Below are positions 1 through 10,136 of a stretch of DNA of 64,000 nucleotides, one piece after another. The position numbers were made by a program, and so were the translations under genes. The notes beneath the pieces are model-generated. The model was not told where the DNA came from. It saw nothing but the letters and a program-made list of their open reading frames with translations, and searched no databases. Each line of letters begins with the position of its first letter. Positions within the stretch are counted from its first letter, which is position 1. Source of the DNA: Choanephora cucurbitarum (taxonomy: Eukaryota > Mucoromycota > Mucoromycetes > Mucorales > Choanephoraceae); NCBI GenBank assembly GCA_025331435.1, contig JAIWNI010000015.1, positions 362,436-426,435 on the forward strand. The letters run 5' to 3'.

Positions 1-1
1 A

Positions 2-627
2 ACAGAAATTCAAGAGTATATCAACACCAATGTGACCTCTTACTCAGCTTTAGTGTATGCTTGTGTAGCCAAAAGCATGAATTCCATATGCACTAAACCT
101 TTTTTGATACATCATGTAGTACTGGCTTTCTTCAACTGTTGAACAATGGCTTGGTTAAGCTTACCATTGTCAACATTTCCTCAATAGTAGCTGTAAAAGC
201 ATTCCCCTATGCTGGTTTGTATTCTACCGGTAAAGCAGCGCGCGATATGTTGCTACAAATTGTTGCCGCAGAAGAGGTAAAGGAAAAAAAAGATGGTTGA
301 TTCTCGTTTGTTCTGATCTAAGTTTGATTAAACATTAGCCTTCTGTTCGCACCTTGAATTATGCTCCTGGACCACTTGATAATGAAATGCAAAAAGCTGT
401 TCGTGAAACAGTCGGTGATGCTGAACAGCGCGAGCTTTACACCAAACTTAAAGATGAGGTAATTTAAGTTAATATTAGAGAGGAAAATTACGTATATTTA
501 TTTATGAAAAACTATACGACAGGGTAAATTGGTAAAGATGGAAGATTCCGCCAGCAAGTTATGGCAATTGTTGTTGAAGGATGACTACACATCTGGTAGC
601 CACATTGATTATTTTGATATTGCATAA
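2..627 (+). CDS. SPR: Sepiapterin reductase (3' part of gene, 5' end outside window)
   Basis: C-terminal part of a short-chain dehydrogenase that reduces sepiapterin/6-pyruvoyl-tetrahydropterin to tetrahydrobiopterin with NADPH in the cytosol. Exons read as <2..54, 120..276, 339..458, 523..627, and the three introns are 62-65 bp GT-AG. After splicing the protein shows VNISS, the SDR catalytic pair in YSTGK, then VRTLNYAPGPLDNEM and a C-terminal SGSHIDYFDIA. These match the order seen in animal sepiapterin reductase (VNISS, YCxGK, LNYAPGPLDT, SGAHVDFYD). The NADP-binding N-terminus lies upstream of the window. The stop at 625-627 is 11 bp from the convergent stop of the PRL phosphatase gene. 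A general SDR is the alternative, but the APGPLD block and the C-terminal motif make SPR the better call. Confidence 0.82.
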
Positions 628-638
628 TAAAAAAATAA

Positions 639-1349
639 TTAAGTTTGTTGACTGACAACTGCTTTTGGACCAAATCCAAACATTTTGCCCAATGACTCTC
701 TGAAAGAATAGGTACTGGGTGTGGGTTTACGTCTATAGCTGTCTAAGAAATTGATTTGTGGTTTGTTGAAAGCCCCACGTCTCTTTCCTCGAATGTATTC
801 AATGGCATCTAAGGGTGCCATACCTAGTTCAATCAAAGCAATGGCTACCAAAACGGGTGCTCTGCCTAACCCAGCCACACAATGAACGGCTACAGTCAAT
901 GACTGTCCTTCTTGAGCTGATTTAGTTTTGGCTTTTTCAATTATCTGTAACCAATCATGGATGATTTGTGGAGGTGGCTATTGGATAAGGTAATTGGTTA
1001 CACCGTTTAGTAAAAAAAAAAAAAGAGGTCAATATGATAAATTACTTACAACTCCACCATCTTTAAAAGGCAAATCGACTACAGAGATACCGTTTTCAGT
1101 AAGCATTTGAGAGCTATAAGTAGGCTGACAGCAGCGAACAACTGTTGATACATCCAAGTTCTTAAACTCCTCTAAATAAAAAGATAAGGTGGACTCTGTA
1201 GGACAGTCCAAGATCAGAAAACGAATAGGAGAGGATTTGTGTTCAATCAAAGAAAGCGTATGACTGAGTGGAGTGACCACATGTCGTGATCCATGATAAT
1301 TATAGTTTTGAGCCTTCTTTGAGATTGCAGTAGTAGATGTAGTAACCAT
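639..1349 (-). CDS. PRL-type (PTP4A) protein tyrosine phosphatase without CAAX box
   Basis: Predicted 212-aa dual-specificity phosphatase of the PRL family. CDS is complement(join(639..977,1050..1349)) with one 72-bp intron in phase 0. The active site is [10 protein letters not shown] (Cys133, Arg139), which is the PRL signature rather than the generic HCxxGxxR(S/T): Ala follows Arg where most PTPs have Ser/Thr. The general-acid loop is LPFKDGG (Asp97), equivalent to the WPFDDG loop of animal PRLs. About 40 extra N-terminal residues precede the domain. The C-terminus ends VVSQQT and has no prenylation CAAX motif, unlike animal PRLs. The ATG at 1347-1349 was chosen; the frame upstream has only a TTG. 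Animal PRLs act at membranes and bind CNNM magnesium transporters; whether this one does is unknown. A GT-rich microsatellite lies just upstream. Confidence 0.85.
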
Positions 1350-1927
1350 GGTGTATATCAAACGTATAGATTTGTGTATTTACAAGCAAGATGAGTGAAC
1401 GTATGTATATAAACGGTGATGTATATATAAATGTATGTGTGTATGTGTGTATGTATGTGTATGCAAGAACAACCAGAGAATAGTAATGGTAATAATAAAG
1501 AGAGTCTGCTTAGGGGAATAATAAGAAGAGGTCCAATTGCATGTCAAGCACTTTTGCGATAAAATCCATTCGTTGTTCGAAAGATACAAAAATCAAAGCA
1601 GAGAAAGAAAGAAATAAAATTAAGAAAATGGAAGAGATGTATTTAAAGGCACAAAAGCAGCCGGAGCTTAGATGGCTTGCACAAAATTAAAAGGTGCGAG
1701 GTTTCCGAAACTTGTTTAGCTCAATATGAAATGATTATTGCCTAAAAATAAACAGATAATAAACACATGGCTTGAGGAGAGCTATTTTATCTAATTTTAT
1801 CCTCAAAACGTTCAAATGACTTTTTTGAGGTATTTTGCACTCTATATCTTTTTTCTTTTTCTATCTTTCTCTCCTTAAACTGTATAAACAAAGAAAGTGA
1901 CAATATTTATTAAGGCTTTTTTTTTTT
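1350..1927. other. Intergenic: promoter side of PRL gene, 3' side of anillin-like gene
   Basis: No gene seen. It contains a TATG/TGTG-rich microsatellite (about 1405-1462) directly upstream of the PRL start, then AT-rich DNA with pyrimidine tracts near 1850-1930 next to the anillin-like stop codon. Confidence 0.6.
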
Positions 1928-3714
1928 CTACCAAAGGAATTTCGATGATATAATCAGTGTATCTATGCCTGCATCTTGATCTTGACTGTTTTGCTTGGTA
2001 TTGGTGGCGTCGTAGTTTTCGTCATATCTGAACTCGTTGATCAAAGACGCAGCATGTAACAAGGCTTTTTCCCATTCTTGTGATCTCTCCTGATCGTCAG
2101 GTAAAATATACATACGATATTCAAAGTCAACATTGACAATCTTATCGTCTAGCAAACTCTCTTTTGAGAACTGCAATGCCAATCCAAGTGACCCTACATC
2201 TACAAGACGCTCATCATCGTCTGTTGGAGGATGAAACACATCCAAGAGAGCTTTGATAGAAACTCTATAGAGGGGGTCTTTCCGCTATTATTAAGTTAAT
2301 CAATCAATCATTCTAAATGTTTATTTAAAATGTGTTACATACCTCTTTATATTCAAAATCATACAATTCAATGTGTCCAGGATACAATACAGCCCAATAA
2401 CGTGCCCATCTCTATATGCTTATCAGCATGTGTCATATTGATTGTTATGTGCATTTTACTTACAGGAATCAGTTTTCCTTTAGTATATACAGTAAGAAAT
2501 CCTTCGTAAATTCGCTTATTATCCAATAGAGTCATAACCCGTGAGCTCACATATGTACCAAAGACAACAAGCACTTGATATTGGTCATGAGTATTCTTAT
2601 CAAGTATTGAAATCCTCTTCAGTTTCTTCTCGAATGGTCTCATAGGTATCTTGAATTCTTGTGTACCCAAACAAACCTCAGGCTGATTAAACCGGGAATT
2701 TAAAACGCTTAATGCAGTCTTTGGCTGTGCATAAATAGAAAGTGTAGCCACAGAAAATTTATCGACATCTCTACATACAGAAAAAGAAAATTCAGTGAAA
2801 CATACTTCAAATCATTTTTTTCTTTGGAGACTTACAAGATATAAGTTTCATCGAGATTAGCCTGAGAACCATGTTTACCACATTTTTGGCTTATAGCATA
2901 AGACCCAGTAAAGACTTGATCGTTAACTTCAACAGAGGACCTAATGAAACAAGCTAACAATAGGATTTAGTCAGTACAATTCATTCAACTATCGAATCAA
3001 AACTTATTTCTTTGTTTACTTTTGGAGGAGCTTTTATTTATGACTTGTAGTACTATTCGGTATGTTAATAACAGTTTGAATTAGCTTTTTTTTTCGTTCT
3101 AAGTTTGATTTTGATTTACCCCGAATATAAAATGTAGCCCTTGCTTTGCTAATAGCAGGCTGGTCATTTGATATATAATAACCTAAAGATGACCTATAGG
3201 ATATACAAAAGTTAGCAAGCAGTTTGAATAAAACATCATGGGATTTGTATTACGAGTTGCGGTAATGAGGCTTGCGAAGTACAATAGAACGAGGATAGTC
3301 TAAAACTGGATGCCTCAGTTCTTCATTATCAGATGTTTCTGTCACAATCCATTTCGATTTTTCTTCTGGTAGTTCGTCCAGGGTCTCATATGGACCATTG
3401 TAGTGAATCAAAGGCTCATTTTGCTCTCTTCTACCTTTAGTGCGACTACGATTTTGTTTCTGCTGCGGCCTTGGCTGCGGTTGTTGTAACTGTTGTTGTT
3501 GTTGTGAATGATGACCAGCTTCGTTCACTTTGGTTTTCGATAAAGTTGACGGGACAATTTTTCGATGATTGAGACTATTTTGAAATCGAATGGTAGGCGA
3601 ATGAAGAAAATCTTTAAACGACAAATTGGAGCGCTTGAAGGCATGGACCTTTTTATGTGCGGCTGAGCTAATATCTTCTAGCAGTGGATTCTTTAGTGTT
3701 TTGTAGGCAGACAT
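1928..3714 (-). CDS. Anillin/Bud4-like protein with C-terminal PH domain
   Basis: Predicted 472 aa. CDS is complement(join(1928..2284,2343..2411,2464..2770,2836..2953,3020..3052,3120..3193,3254..3714)); all joins keep frame, but the short 3020..3052 exon is the least certain. The N-terminal 150 residues are basic and low complexity with a Gln-rich run. The middle (about 155-310) is beta-rich and resembles the C2-like anillin homology region (VNDQVFTGSY, LDETYILDVDKFSVATLSIY). Residues from about 315 form a PH domain beginning YEGFLTVYTKGKLIPRWARYWAVL and ending near WEKALLHAASLI. This order, C2-like then PH at the C-terminus, is that of anillins and fungal Mid2/Bud4. Such proteins recruit septins, RhoA/Rho1 and contractile-ring parts to the division site. 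It is short for an anillin, which usually has a long actin/myosin-binding N-terminus. Another PH protein is possible. Confidence 0.6.
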
Positions 3715-3853
3715 TTTGTATAAAGTACAAAGATAGGAAAAAAAAAGAGAGAGAGAAGAAGAACGCAGTAATAAGAATCTTTTATTATTTTCACCTTGAC
3801 CTTTCTCCTTTATGATGGTTTATTAATGAAATCGGAAACTTTTGTTAGGATAA

Positions 3854-5270
3854 TTATTGTTGATTTCTCTTCTTAATGTATTCTCTGTACCAAGCGGGCT
3901 CTAACTCTTCTAAACGAGTTAACTCGTCACCTATCCTATTTTCGATTTCATTTCGGATTTCGCTCACAGTCTTCATTTGAATTCGAGGTCTTCCATTCTC
4001 CTGCGATTCTGTAGATCCTCGACCGAGACCAAGGGCTCTTTGATTCTCGTCCAACCCTTCAATTCTGGCTAACATATTGCGCTCGGCCCACACTTTGAAT
4101 AACTGCTTCAAGTACTGTCTATTCTGATTTTGATAGCTAGGGTATGCTTGAATCCGCTCATCATCCCAATCAATTGATTTATCAGTTTGAAAGTGACCAA
4201 CTACTTCGTTCAAAAATCGATGTACTAAGTGTCTTAATGGAGGCTGTGCACCAAATCCCATCTGCCACTCAGGTTCAGTTACATCTATTTTGACCCAAGG
4301 ACCATTGTTAATCCATTGCTCCATCCCTTTCTTGTTCATGTCCCATTGATACAAAGGAGGATCGTTACTGTGTGCTCCAATCACAATTGTCTTTGGCTTA
4401 TCCTGGTCTTTTCCATCTTCTGTAAACTGAGCAACATAGACTGGCCAGTACATAGGATATGCTGAACTGAAGAGTACTTTGGCGTTGTTCAAAGTCAATA
4501 TACCTGATTTGTGAGTAGGCGAATCAACAGATAGATTTTCTAGAGCATCAGGAGCGCGCTCTACTATATCTTTAAGAGGGTTGACAGTGAACGGCAAAAT
4601 CTCAATGTCTTCTTTTTCTTGGTACAGATCAGATGAGAAGGGTACCAAATCCTTTAGATGTAATGCGTTTGCTAAACTCAAATAACAAACTGGGTCCCAT
4701 GAATGACCAGGCCAAAAACAATCGAAACCAATGCCTAATGTTTGACGTGCTGGGCCCATTGTTTTTAACAACACTTCTGAAGAATCATTTTCGTTTCTCG
4801 ATGAAGGTGTAACATCCGCTGAGATAGCAATGTCGTAATACCAGAAGGGAAGGTATGCCTTGCGCACTTGCATAGACGATACACTCTCATTGACTTCTGG
4901 CATTTTTCGAGTAAATATCTATAGTAAATGACGATGAGCCGCTTGCAACCATGTTGGGCAATCAGAAATTCCGTACACTCTTTAGGATCTTTAAGATGCC
5001 AAAGAAAGCATGTCTGTTGACATAGGAGGCTATGTTGACAATTTGGTGTACTTTCTCTTCAGGCAACTTGAAAGGCAAGGCATAAACCTTATGTGAATAA
5101 TCATTCTGAGTATTCCTTAACGAGCTTGAGACAGCAAAAGAGCGTATTGCTTGGTTGAAATGAATGCTATTTCTCGAAAGAATCTGACGCTCTCTTTGTA
5201 TCAAAGCTGTTGTTGGCTTATTTATGACGCGTAACATACGTTGGTTTCTAGAAAAAGAAAGTAAAGACAT
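3854..5270 (-). CDS. Predicted mitochondrial protein of unknown function (452 aa)
   Basis: CDS is complement(join(3854..4918,4977..5270)), one 58-bp intron in phase 0. The ATG at 5268-5270 was used because the upstream extension begins with TTG. The N-terminus is rich in Arg/Ser/Leu with almost no acidic residues for about 50 residues (MSLLSFSRNQRMLRV), as expected of a mitochondrial presequence. It is followed by YALPFKLPEEKVHQIV, a phrase I associate with conserved fungal mitochondrial proteins, then KAYLPFWYYDIAI. The rest is soluble, mixed alpha/beta, Trp-rich, with a charged C-terminal helix (about 400-452). I see no membrane segment and no catalytic motif I can name. The pre-sequence and 'PFW(Y/L)' region support a matrix or inner-membrane-associated role, but the function is unknown. 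Confidence 0.75.
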
Positions 5271-5481
5271 TTGTGTGCACAAGTAGCTTTGTTTCTGGTT
5301 TTAATTTGCTTTCCAACTCCGTCGAAAATCGAAAGATTGCATAGAAAAGATGACAACTGCTCCTTACTTCAGAGCCAATCAATACAGTAATTAACGGTCT
5401 ATTAATAAATATTAGATGTGGCATTTATTACAATTGATTAAGCTCAAACAAGACTTTGAGAAGACAACTCTCATATGTTGA

Positions 5482-8253
5482 TTATTTTGCAACAAGTTCC
5501 AAAAAGTTACTTGGCACCAATCCTGATTGGACTACTTTCTGATTCTTGCGATTGAGAAGACTTGCTTCCCACCATCCTTGTTCTTCATCTTTGCTCTTGG
5601 AAATAATACCGAGTAGATCTCCTTCTCTGAATGAGATTTCGCCTTCATCCGCCATATCGTAGTCGTACAAGGCAATGGCTAAAGACAAAGCTTTGTTAGT
5701 CTATGCATGTAACTTGGACTGCTGTAATAGTTATCTTACCATAATCAACAAAGTTCTTCTTGCTTGATCCCATAGTATTCAGGGTGGAGATAGAACCAAC
5801 TGAACTGTCATAGTTTTTGCTAGTTACGTCATGAAGGTTTTGAGAGGAGCTATTACTTTGATGTAGCTTTGATTCTTCGTTATTGCTTCTGAGTAACATG
5901 CGTTCTCGAATGGTTTGAGCTGATGGTTGTTGATATGTTGAACTATCTACAAAGCTTCTTCTCTTGCTACTGTTGTTGTCGCTTGTTGTTTCCTTTGAGG
6001 AGAGAGAATTGAAAGGATCATAAAATTCATTTGAGTTACTTCTTAAAGAGCCAAAAGAAGATTGAGCTGTTTCAATGGTACTCATACGACGCGATGACGT
6101 GCTGTTGAACAAAGAGCTCTGTTTTGATTGATAGTATTGAGATGGAATATAACTTCTTCTGTTTTGTTGTCTTTGAGATGCGCTGGGAGACGAAATGGAG
6201 GCAGTAGGTCGAACGTTTGCTTGTTCGCGTGCATTTTCCTCTTCTGCACGACCAATTCGCTTAGCATCAAGTTTTCTCAACATGTCGTCTAGCTCAAAAG
6301 CCGCTGCTTCAGAAGGAGAGGTCACATCGTATTCATGATCAGCAGCTATTTATCAGATGGTTCGAGTCAGCTTGAGTTAGGGAAAATAAAATCTGTCACT
6401 TGAGCATTAGTTACTTACTATTGTATTGTTCCAAGTGAACAGAGAGATTAGAATCGACTTTTTCTCTGTCATCAGAAGGAGATCTAGTTACTTCTTTGAC
6501 GAAAGAAGACAGTCTGCTTGTAACAAAGGGTTTGCCTGAAGAAGCGTCTGTGTCTGCCTTTGGTATATCCGCTTCTTCTTTTAGTAGTTCAACTTGTCCA
6601 GAATGTAGTGCAGTATTTGATGAATCTTCCTCAGGACTGTTTGGTAGTGTAGTTTCTTCAACTGCTTCATCTGGCTTATCATATGAATCGTTCTTCTCGT
6701 CTTCATTCTCTGATTCAGTCTCGGTGATATACTCATACTCTTCTTCATCGTCCTCTTCGTCTGAAGGATATACTTCCATAACGCCCACAATCAAAACAGG
6801 TTCTTGTACGGATGGTATCTCTGGAGCAGGAGAGGCATTGATCTTACCATCTGCAATCTTGAGATTGTCTACCACGTCAATACTTGCAGCAGTAGCAGAT
6901 GGATCTTTTTGAATGTTCGATAGTTCAGATATGGTTGAAGCTCTTTTTCTTCTAATAGGGGTATGGAATCGTTCTTCCGACTCACTGTGCTCATCATTGT
7001 CTGCTGCTTCCTTGTAATTTTGTGATGTATACTTTGACTCTTTCTCTTGGTTAGCATCGTAATATGCATGTATCTTGATGTATTCTATAGGCGCTATACA
7101 AAAAAAAGAATGTTTCAGCGAAACCTACATAATAAACTATGACAGAGCTACTTACAAGGAACAATGCTGCTTGATTTGTTTTCCTTTACAAAACCAGCGA
7201 GGTCGTCTTCTACGTTTATAGCCATAGCTTGTGAATTTATACGTTCACAAGCCTGGATTTCGTTTTCTAAACTTCCCAGCATTAAATTTGCACAGTTGGA
7301 TAAGTTGGATTTGAAAAATTCAAGTCTTTCTTGCTCTAGTTTTTCAAAATTCTGTGGTCATATGAACATTTTAGGTTGCTGTTTTCATGCATCAAATAAA
7401 AGCCCTCAATTACCTCACAAGTTTTCCTCCATTCATCATTCCATTCATCTGTTACTTTCTTCAAGTCCACCAATCCTTCATCATATATTTTTTTAAGTTT
7501 GTCAATCGTTATTTCTGCTGACTTGAACTTTGCCAATTTATCCTTTTCATTCGTTTGCTGCTGAACAAGTAAATTTGCCTTTTCAATTTCGAGGTTGTGT
7601 CGCTTATGTGCCTATAAAGGGCTTAATACTGAATACCCCTATCGTCTTATCTCAACTTACTCTTCGAACAAAATGGGCTTGAAGCTGACGTTTGTTGTAT
7701 AGTTTTTGAATAGATGTCTGTAACTATTTATGAATTTGAGATTGATATTAGCTTTTGCTGCCTTTTTGTTGCATACCAAAGCATTACCTCTTTTCTTATA
7801 GACTTCTGTCTATCCAAAAGCTTAGTCAAAGGTAAACTCACATTTTCACGTAAGAGATTTGCAAGGTGTATATGCGATTCAGCAATAGACATAAATTCCT
7901 TCTGAACTGTGTTCATAGCAGCTTGACTAGATCCATTTTCAGTACTTGATGGTTTCTGTTTTTGTGCAATCTGAAGTAATGTTTTGCCATATTCCTCTTC
8001 TAACAATGCTCTTTTTTTTCATTTATATTAACTTTTCTTTACTTTACATTTTCTTTGTTCATTTCATACCTAGCTTCATATGCGTTCTTGAACCTTTCGC
8101 AAGTTTGTTTAGCACCACGCATTCGTTCCATCAAAATGGTGATACCATTTTTATCTATATTTTCCTGCATAAATAGAAATGAGTTTGTGCTATGTATCAT
8201 GCTAAATGTTACCTTACCCAGAAATTATTTGCAAAGGTTAATTCAGTAGCCAT
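5482..8253 (-). CDS. F-BAR and SH3 protein, Cdc15/Imp2/Hof1-like
   Basis: Predicted 762 aa from nine exons: complement(join(5482..5678,5740..6345,6419..7093,7156..7351,7414..7611,7661..7723,7788..8010,8070..8164,8218..8253)). The sum is divisible by three. The start MATELTFANNFW and the following NGITILMERMRGAKQTCERF are a typical FCH region, continuing as a coiled-coil F-BAR domain to about residue 270. Next comes a disordered Ser-rich linker with a strongly acidic block (about 360-400, run of Glu/Asp/Tyr). The C-terminus is an SH3 domain from about 702: ALYDYDMADEGEISF, then GWWEA and VPSNFLELV. F-BAR plus single C-terminal SH3 is the layout of fission yeast Cdc15/Imp2 and budding yeast Hof1, which link plasma membrane to the cytokinetic ring, formins and endocytic patches. 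A Toca/PSTPIP-type protein is the alternative. The gene is divided by eight 49-73 bp introns. Confidence 0.85.
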
Positions 8254-8705
8254 AACTCTTTTTCTTGCTTTAGGTAGTAACAATGCAGGCAGTAATAAGT
8301 TTAAAAGAGAGAAAAAAAAAGAAATAGTATTATCAAAACAAACGGTTCCTTTTTTTAATATTGTTTACAATTTCTTTTCCAAATTTAGGCTTTGTCATTT
8401 TATTGCCTTTTTCAGATCAAATCTTTACTGATATGGTTTGTCTGGCTTTGAATCTAATGATTATAGAATTAGATGCAACACATACCTAGAAAGTCTACTG
8501 CTTTTGTTGCTCATTCGTCTATAGAAATTTCTGACAATAAACCAAAAACCGCTCACAAAGTTGGAAAACTAAAACCAAATCAGATGTTACCAAAGGTAAA
8601 TTGGAAATAAAACATCTAGCAAGTGTTGGTTAAAAAGCGATGAAATGATATATAAGGCGTTCAATGTGCGTAGCTAACACATTGAAAGCATGATCAGACT
8701 TATAT
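8254..8705. other. Intergenic, upstream of F-BAR gene
   Basis: AT-rich sequence with A-runs (8310-8325) and no supported gene; presumed promoter of the minus-strand F-BAR gene. Confidence 0.5.
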
Positions 8706-8933
8706 TCATGGATTCACCTTTTCTCCAGCACTGAAAATAGCTATATGACATGGTACATTTCTATAACAGGATGGATGCATAAGCCTTATGAAATCAAGGC
8801 ATCTATCAAAACAGTCAATAATTCTAGAGATGTCACTATCAGAAAAGACTAAATCATTGCTTGGATGAAGATAGTTCTGAGACATACGCATAAAGGACTT
8901 GTCTATCGCTATCACACTACTTGAACTGATCTA
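8706..8933 (-). pseudogene. Coding-like fragment, no recognised family
   Basis: One open minus-strand stretch of about 70 codons with normal amino-acid composition (for example SDSDISRIIDCFDRCLDFI, CHIAIFSAGEKVNP). It has no convincing start, neighbouring exons or family match. It lies next to other decayed fragments, so I read it as a gene relic rather than a small gene. Confidence 0.25.
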
Positions 8934-9311
8934 CCGTCCAACAAAACAAGTGAACAAGTATGAAACAGTTAGACCTGATATATTCAGATACTTTCTAAGA
9001 CAAAATACATATTTTAATGCACACAGTTAGCATCTCGCCAAAATATACTTAGTCGAAAGCATGTCTCCACCTTATTCAAAGTGGAGGATGGAATCTGGCT
9101 ACATTCATCTTTGAAGACGACCAACTATCTTAGTAGGAAAACTGCTCATACAGATAAATTATAATAGAGTGATTGATAGAAATAATATATTAACACAACA
9201 TGACCATGCAGTAGAATTAGTTTTCTTTCTTTTTAATAAAAGTTTCGAGTTCCCTCTCATTAAATTTTTAAGCTTGCAAATATCACACATGCTATTGATT
9301 CTTTTCGTTTG

Positions 9312-10136
9312 TGTAGGACCGCATGCCAAAGATCAGTACGTTGCCATTCCAAATGAGTGGGTTGACTTCACTCGCTCTGATTTCGCGTACAAACCAGTCA
9401 AATGCTCTAGTGATCTACTGCGCATTCTAATTGAAATTTTAAATAAGTCAGATATGTTTTTTTTTATCAATGGCTAATCGACTACTCGCGTTTGATTGTT
9501 AGACAGTATAAAGTAATTGTGATTGATTCAATAATCAGAAATCTACTTGAAACTGAAATACCTGGTTCTCATATCCCTTTCGCAAAGCAGTTGTCGAGTA
9601 TTGGCCGGGCCAGCTCATGTCTACTATTTAATGCAGAGACTATTGTACCCTATCTCAACAAAACCCCACTAAACCCATTACTTGCACTTGTTCACTGCCT
9701 TATTGAACAAGAAGCATCACTTGCCAACTTTGCACAATCCAATGATCCAACCTCAATTTGTTTGTATACCAAAATGAAAAAATAATTGGTGACCATATTC
9801 ATGAAAACGAAAGTTTTATTCATGTATAAAGAAGTGCATGTGCCCAATCAAAATCAGAATGCTAGAGATATATGTCGAAAGCTTCATCCCAAAAAGTTAA
9901 CCACAATTGATAGCCATTCTACAAGGCAAAGGTAGCCCTCGAAAATCAAGATCAACCTGTTGGCGCGCGCATTGAAAAAGCTATAAATATTATGAATAAT
10001 CCCATTGCATATATCAATAAAATAACACAAAAACGACATTTAGAGGATGTATTATTTAATTTCGATTTTGCCAAGCAACAAGTGGTATACACCGTGGAAT
10101 GTAACGCCTCGTCACAACAGAGCTTCAAAACTTAAA
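9312..10136 (+). pseudogene. Decayed protein-coding gene with several frameshifts, family unknown
   Basis: A chain of coding-like segments on the plus strand that continue each other only if the frame changes. The first segment starts after a TGTAG acceptor-like site near 9316 (GPHAKDQYVAIPNEWVDF) and runs into a T8 tract near 9457-9464. In another frame it continues as QWLIDYSRLIVRQYKVIVID up to an A6 tract near 9776-9783, then shifts again (KIIGDHIHENESFIHV). Further shifts follow before a last clean stretch 9928-10134 (VALENQDQPVGARIEKAINI ... FAKQQVVYTVECNASSQQ). The composition is protein-like throughout. I do not recognise the family. A preceding stretch (about 9045-9165, LFKVEDGIWLHSSLKTTNYL) may belong to the same relic. 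Confidence 0.45.

Noticed and set aside
1380..1589. 69-codon minus open frame upstream of PRL
   Set aside because: Produced by the GT/TATG microsatellite (His-Thr repeats); not a protein.
6496..6912. Ser-rich 138-codon open frame on the plus strand
   Set aside because: Mirror of the acidic/Glu-rich linker of the F-BAR protein.
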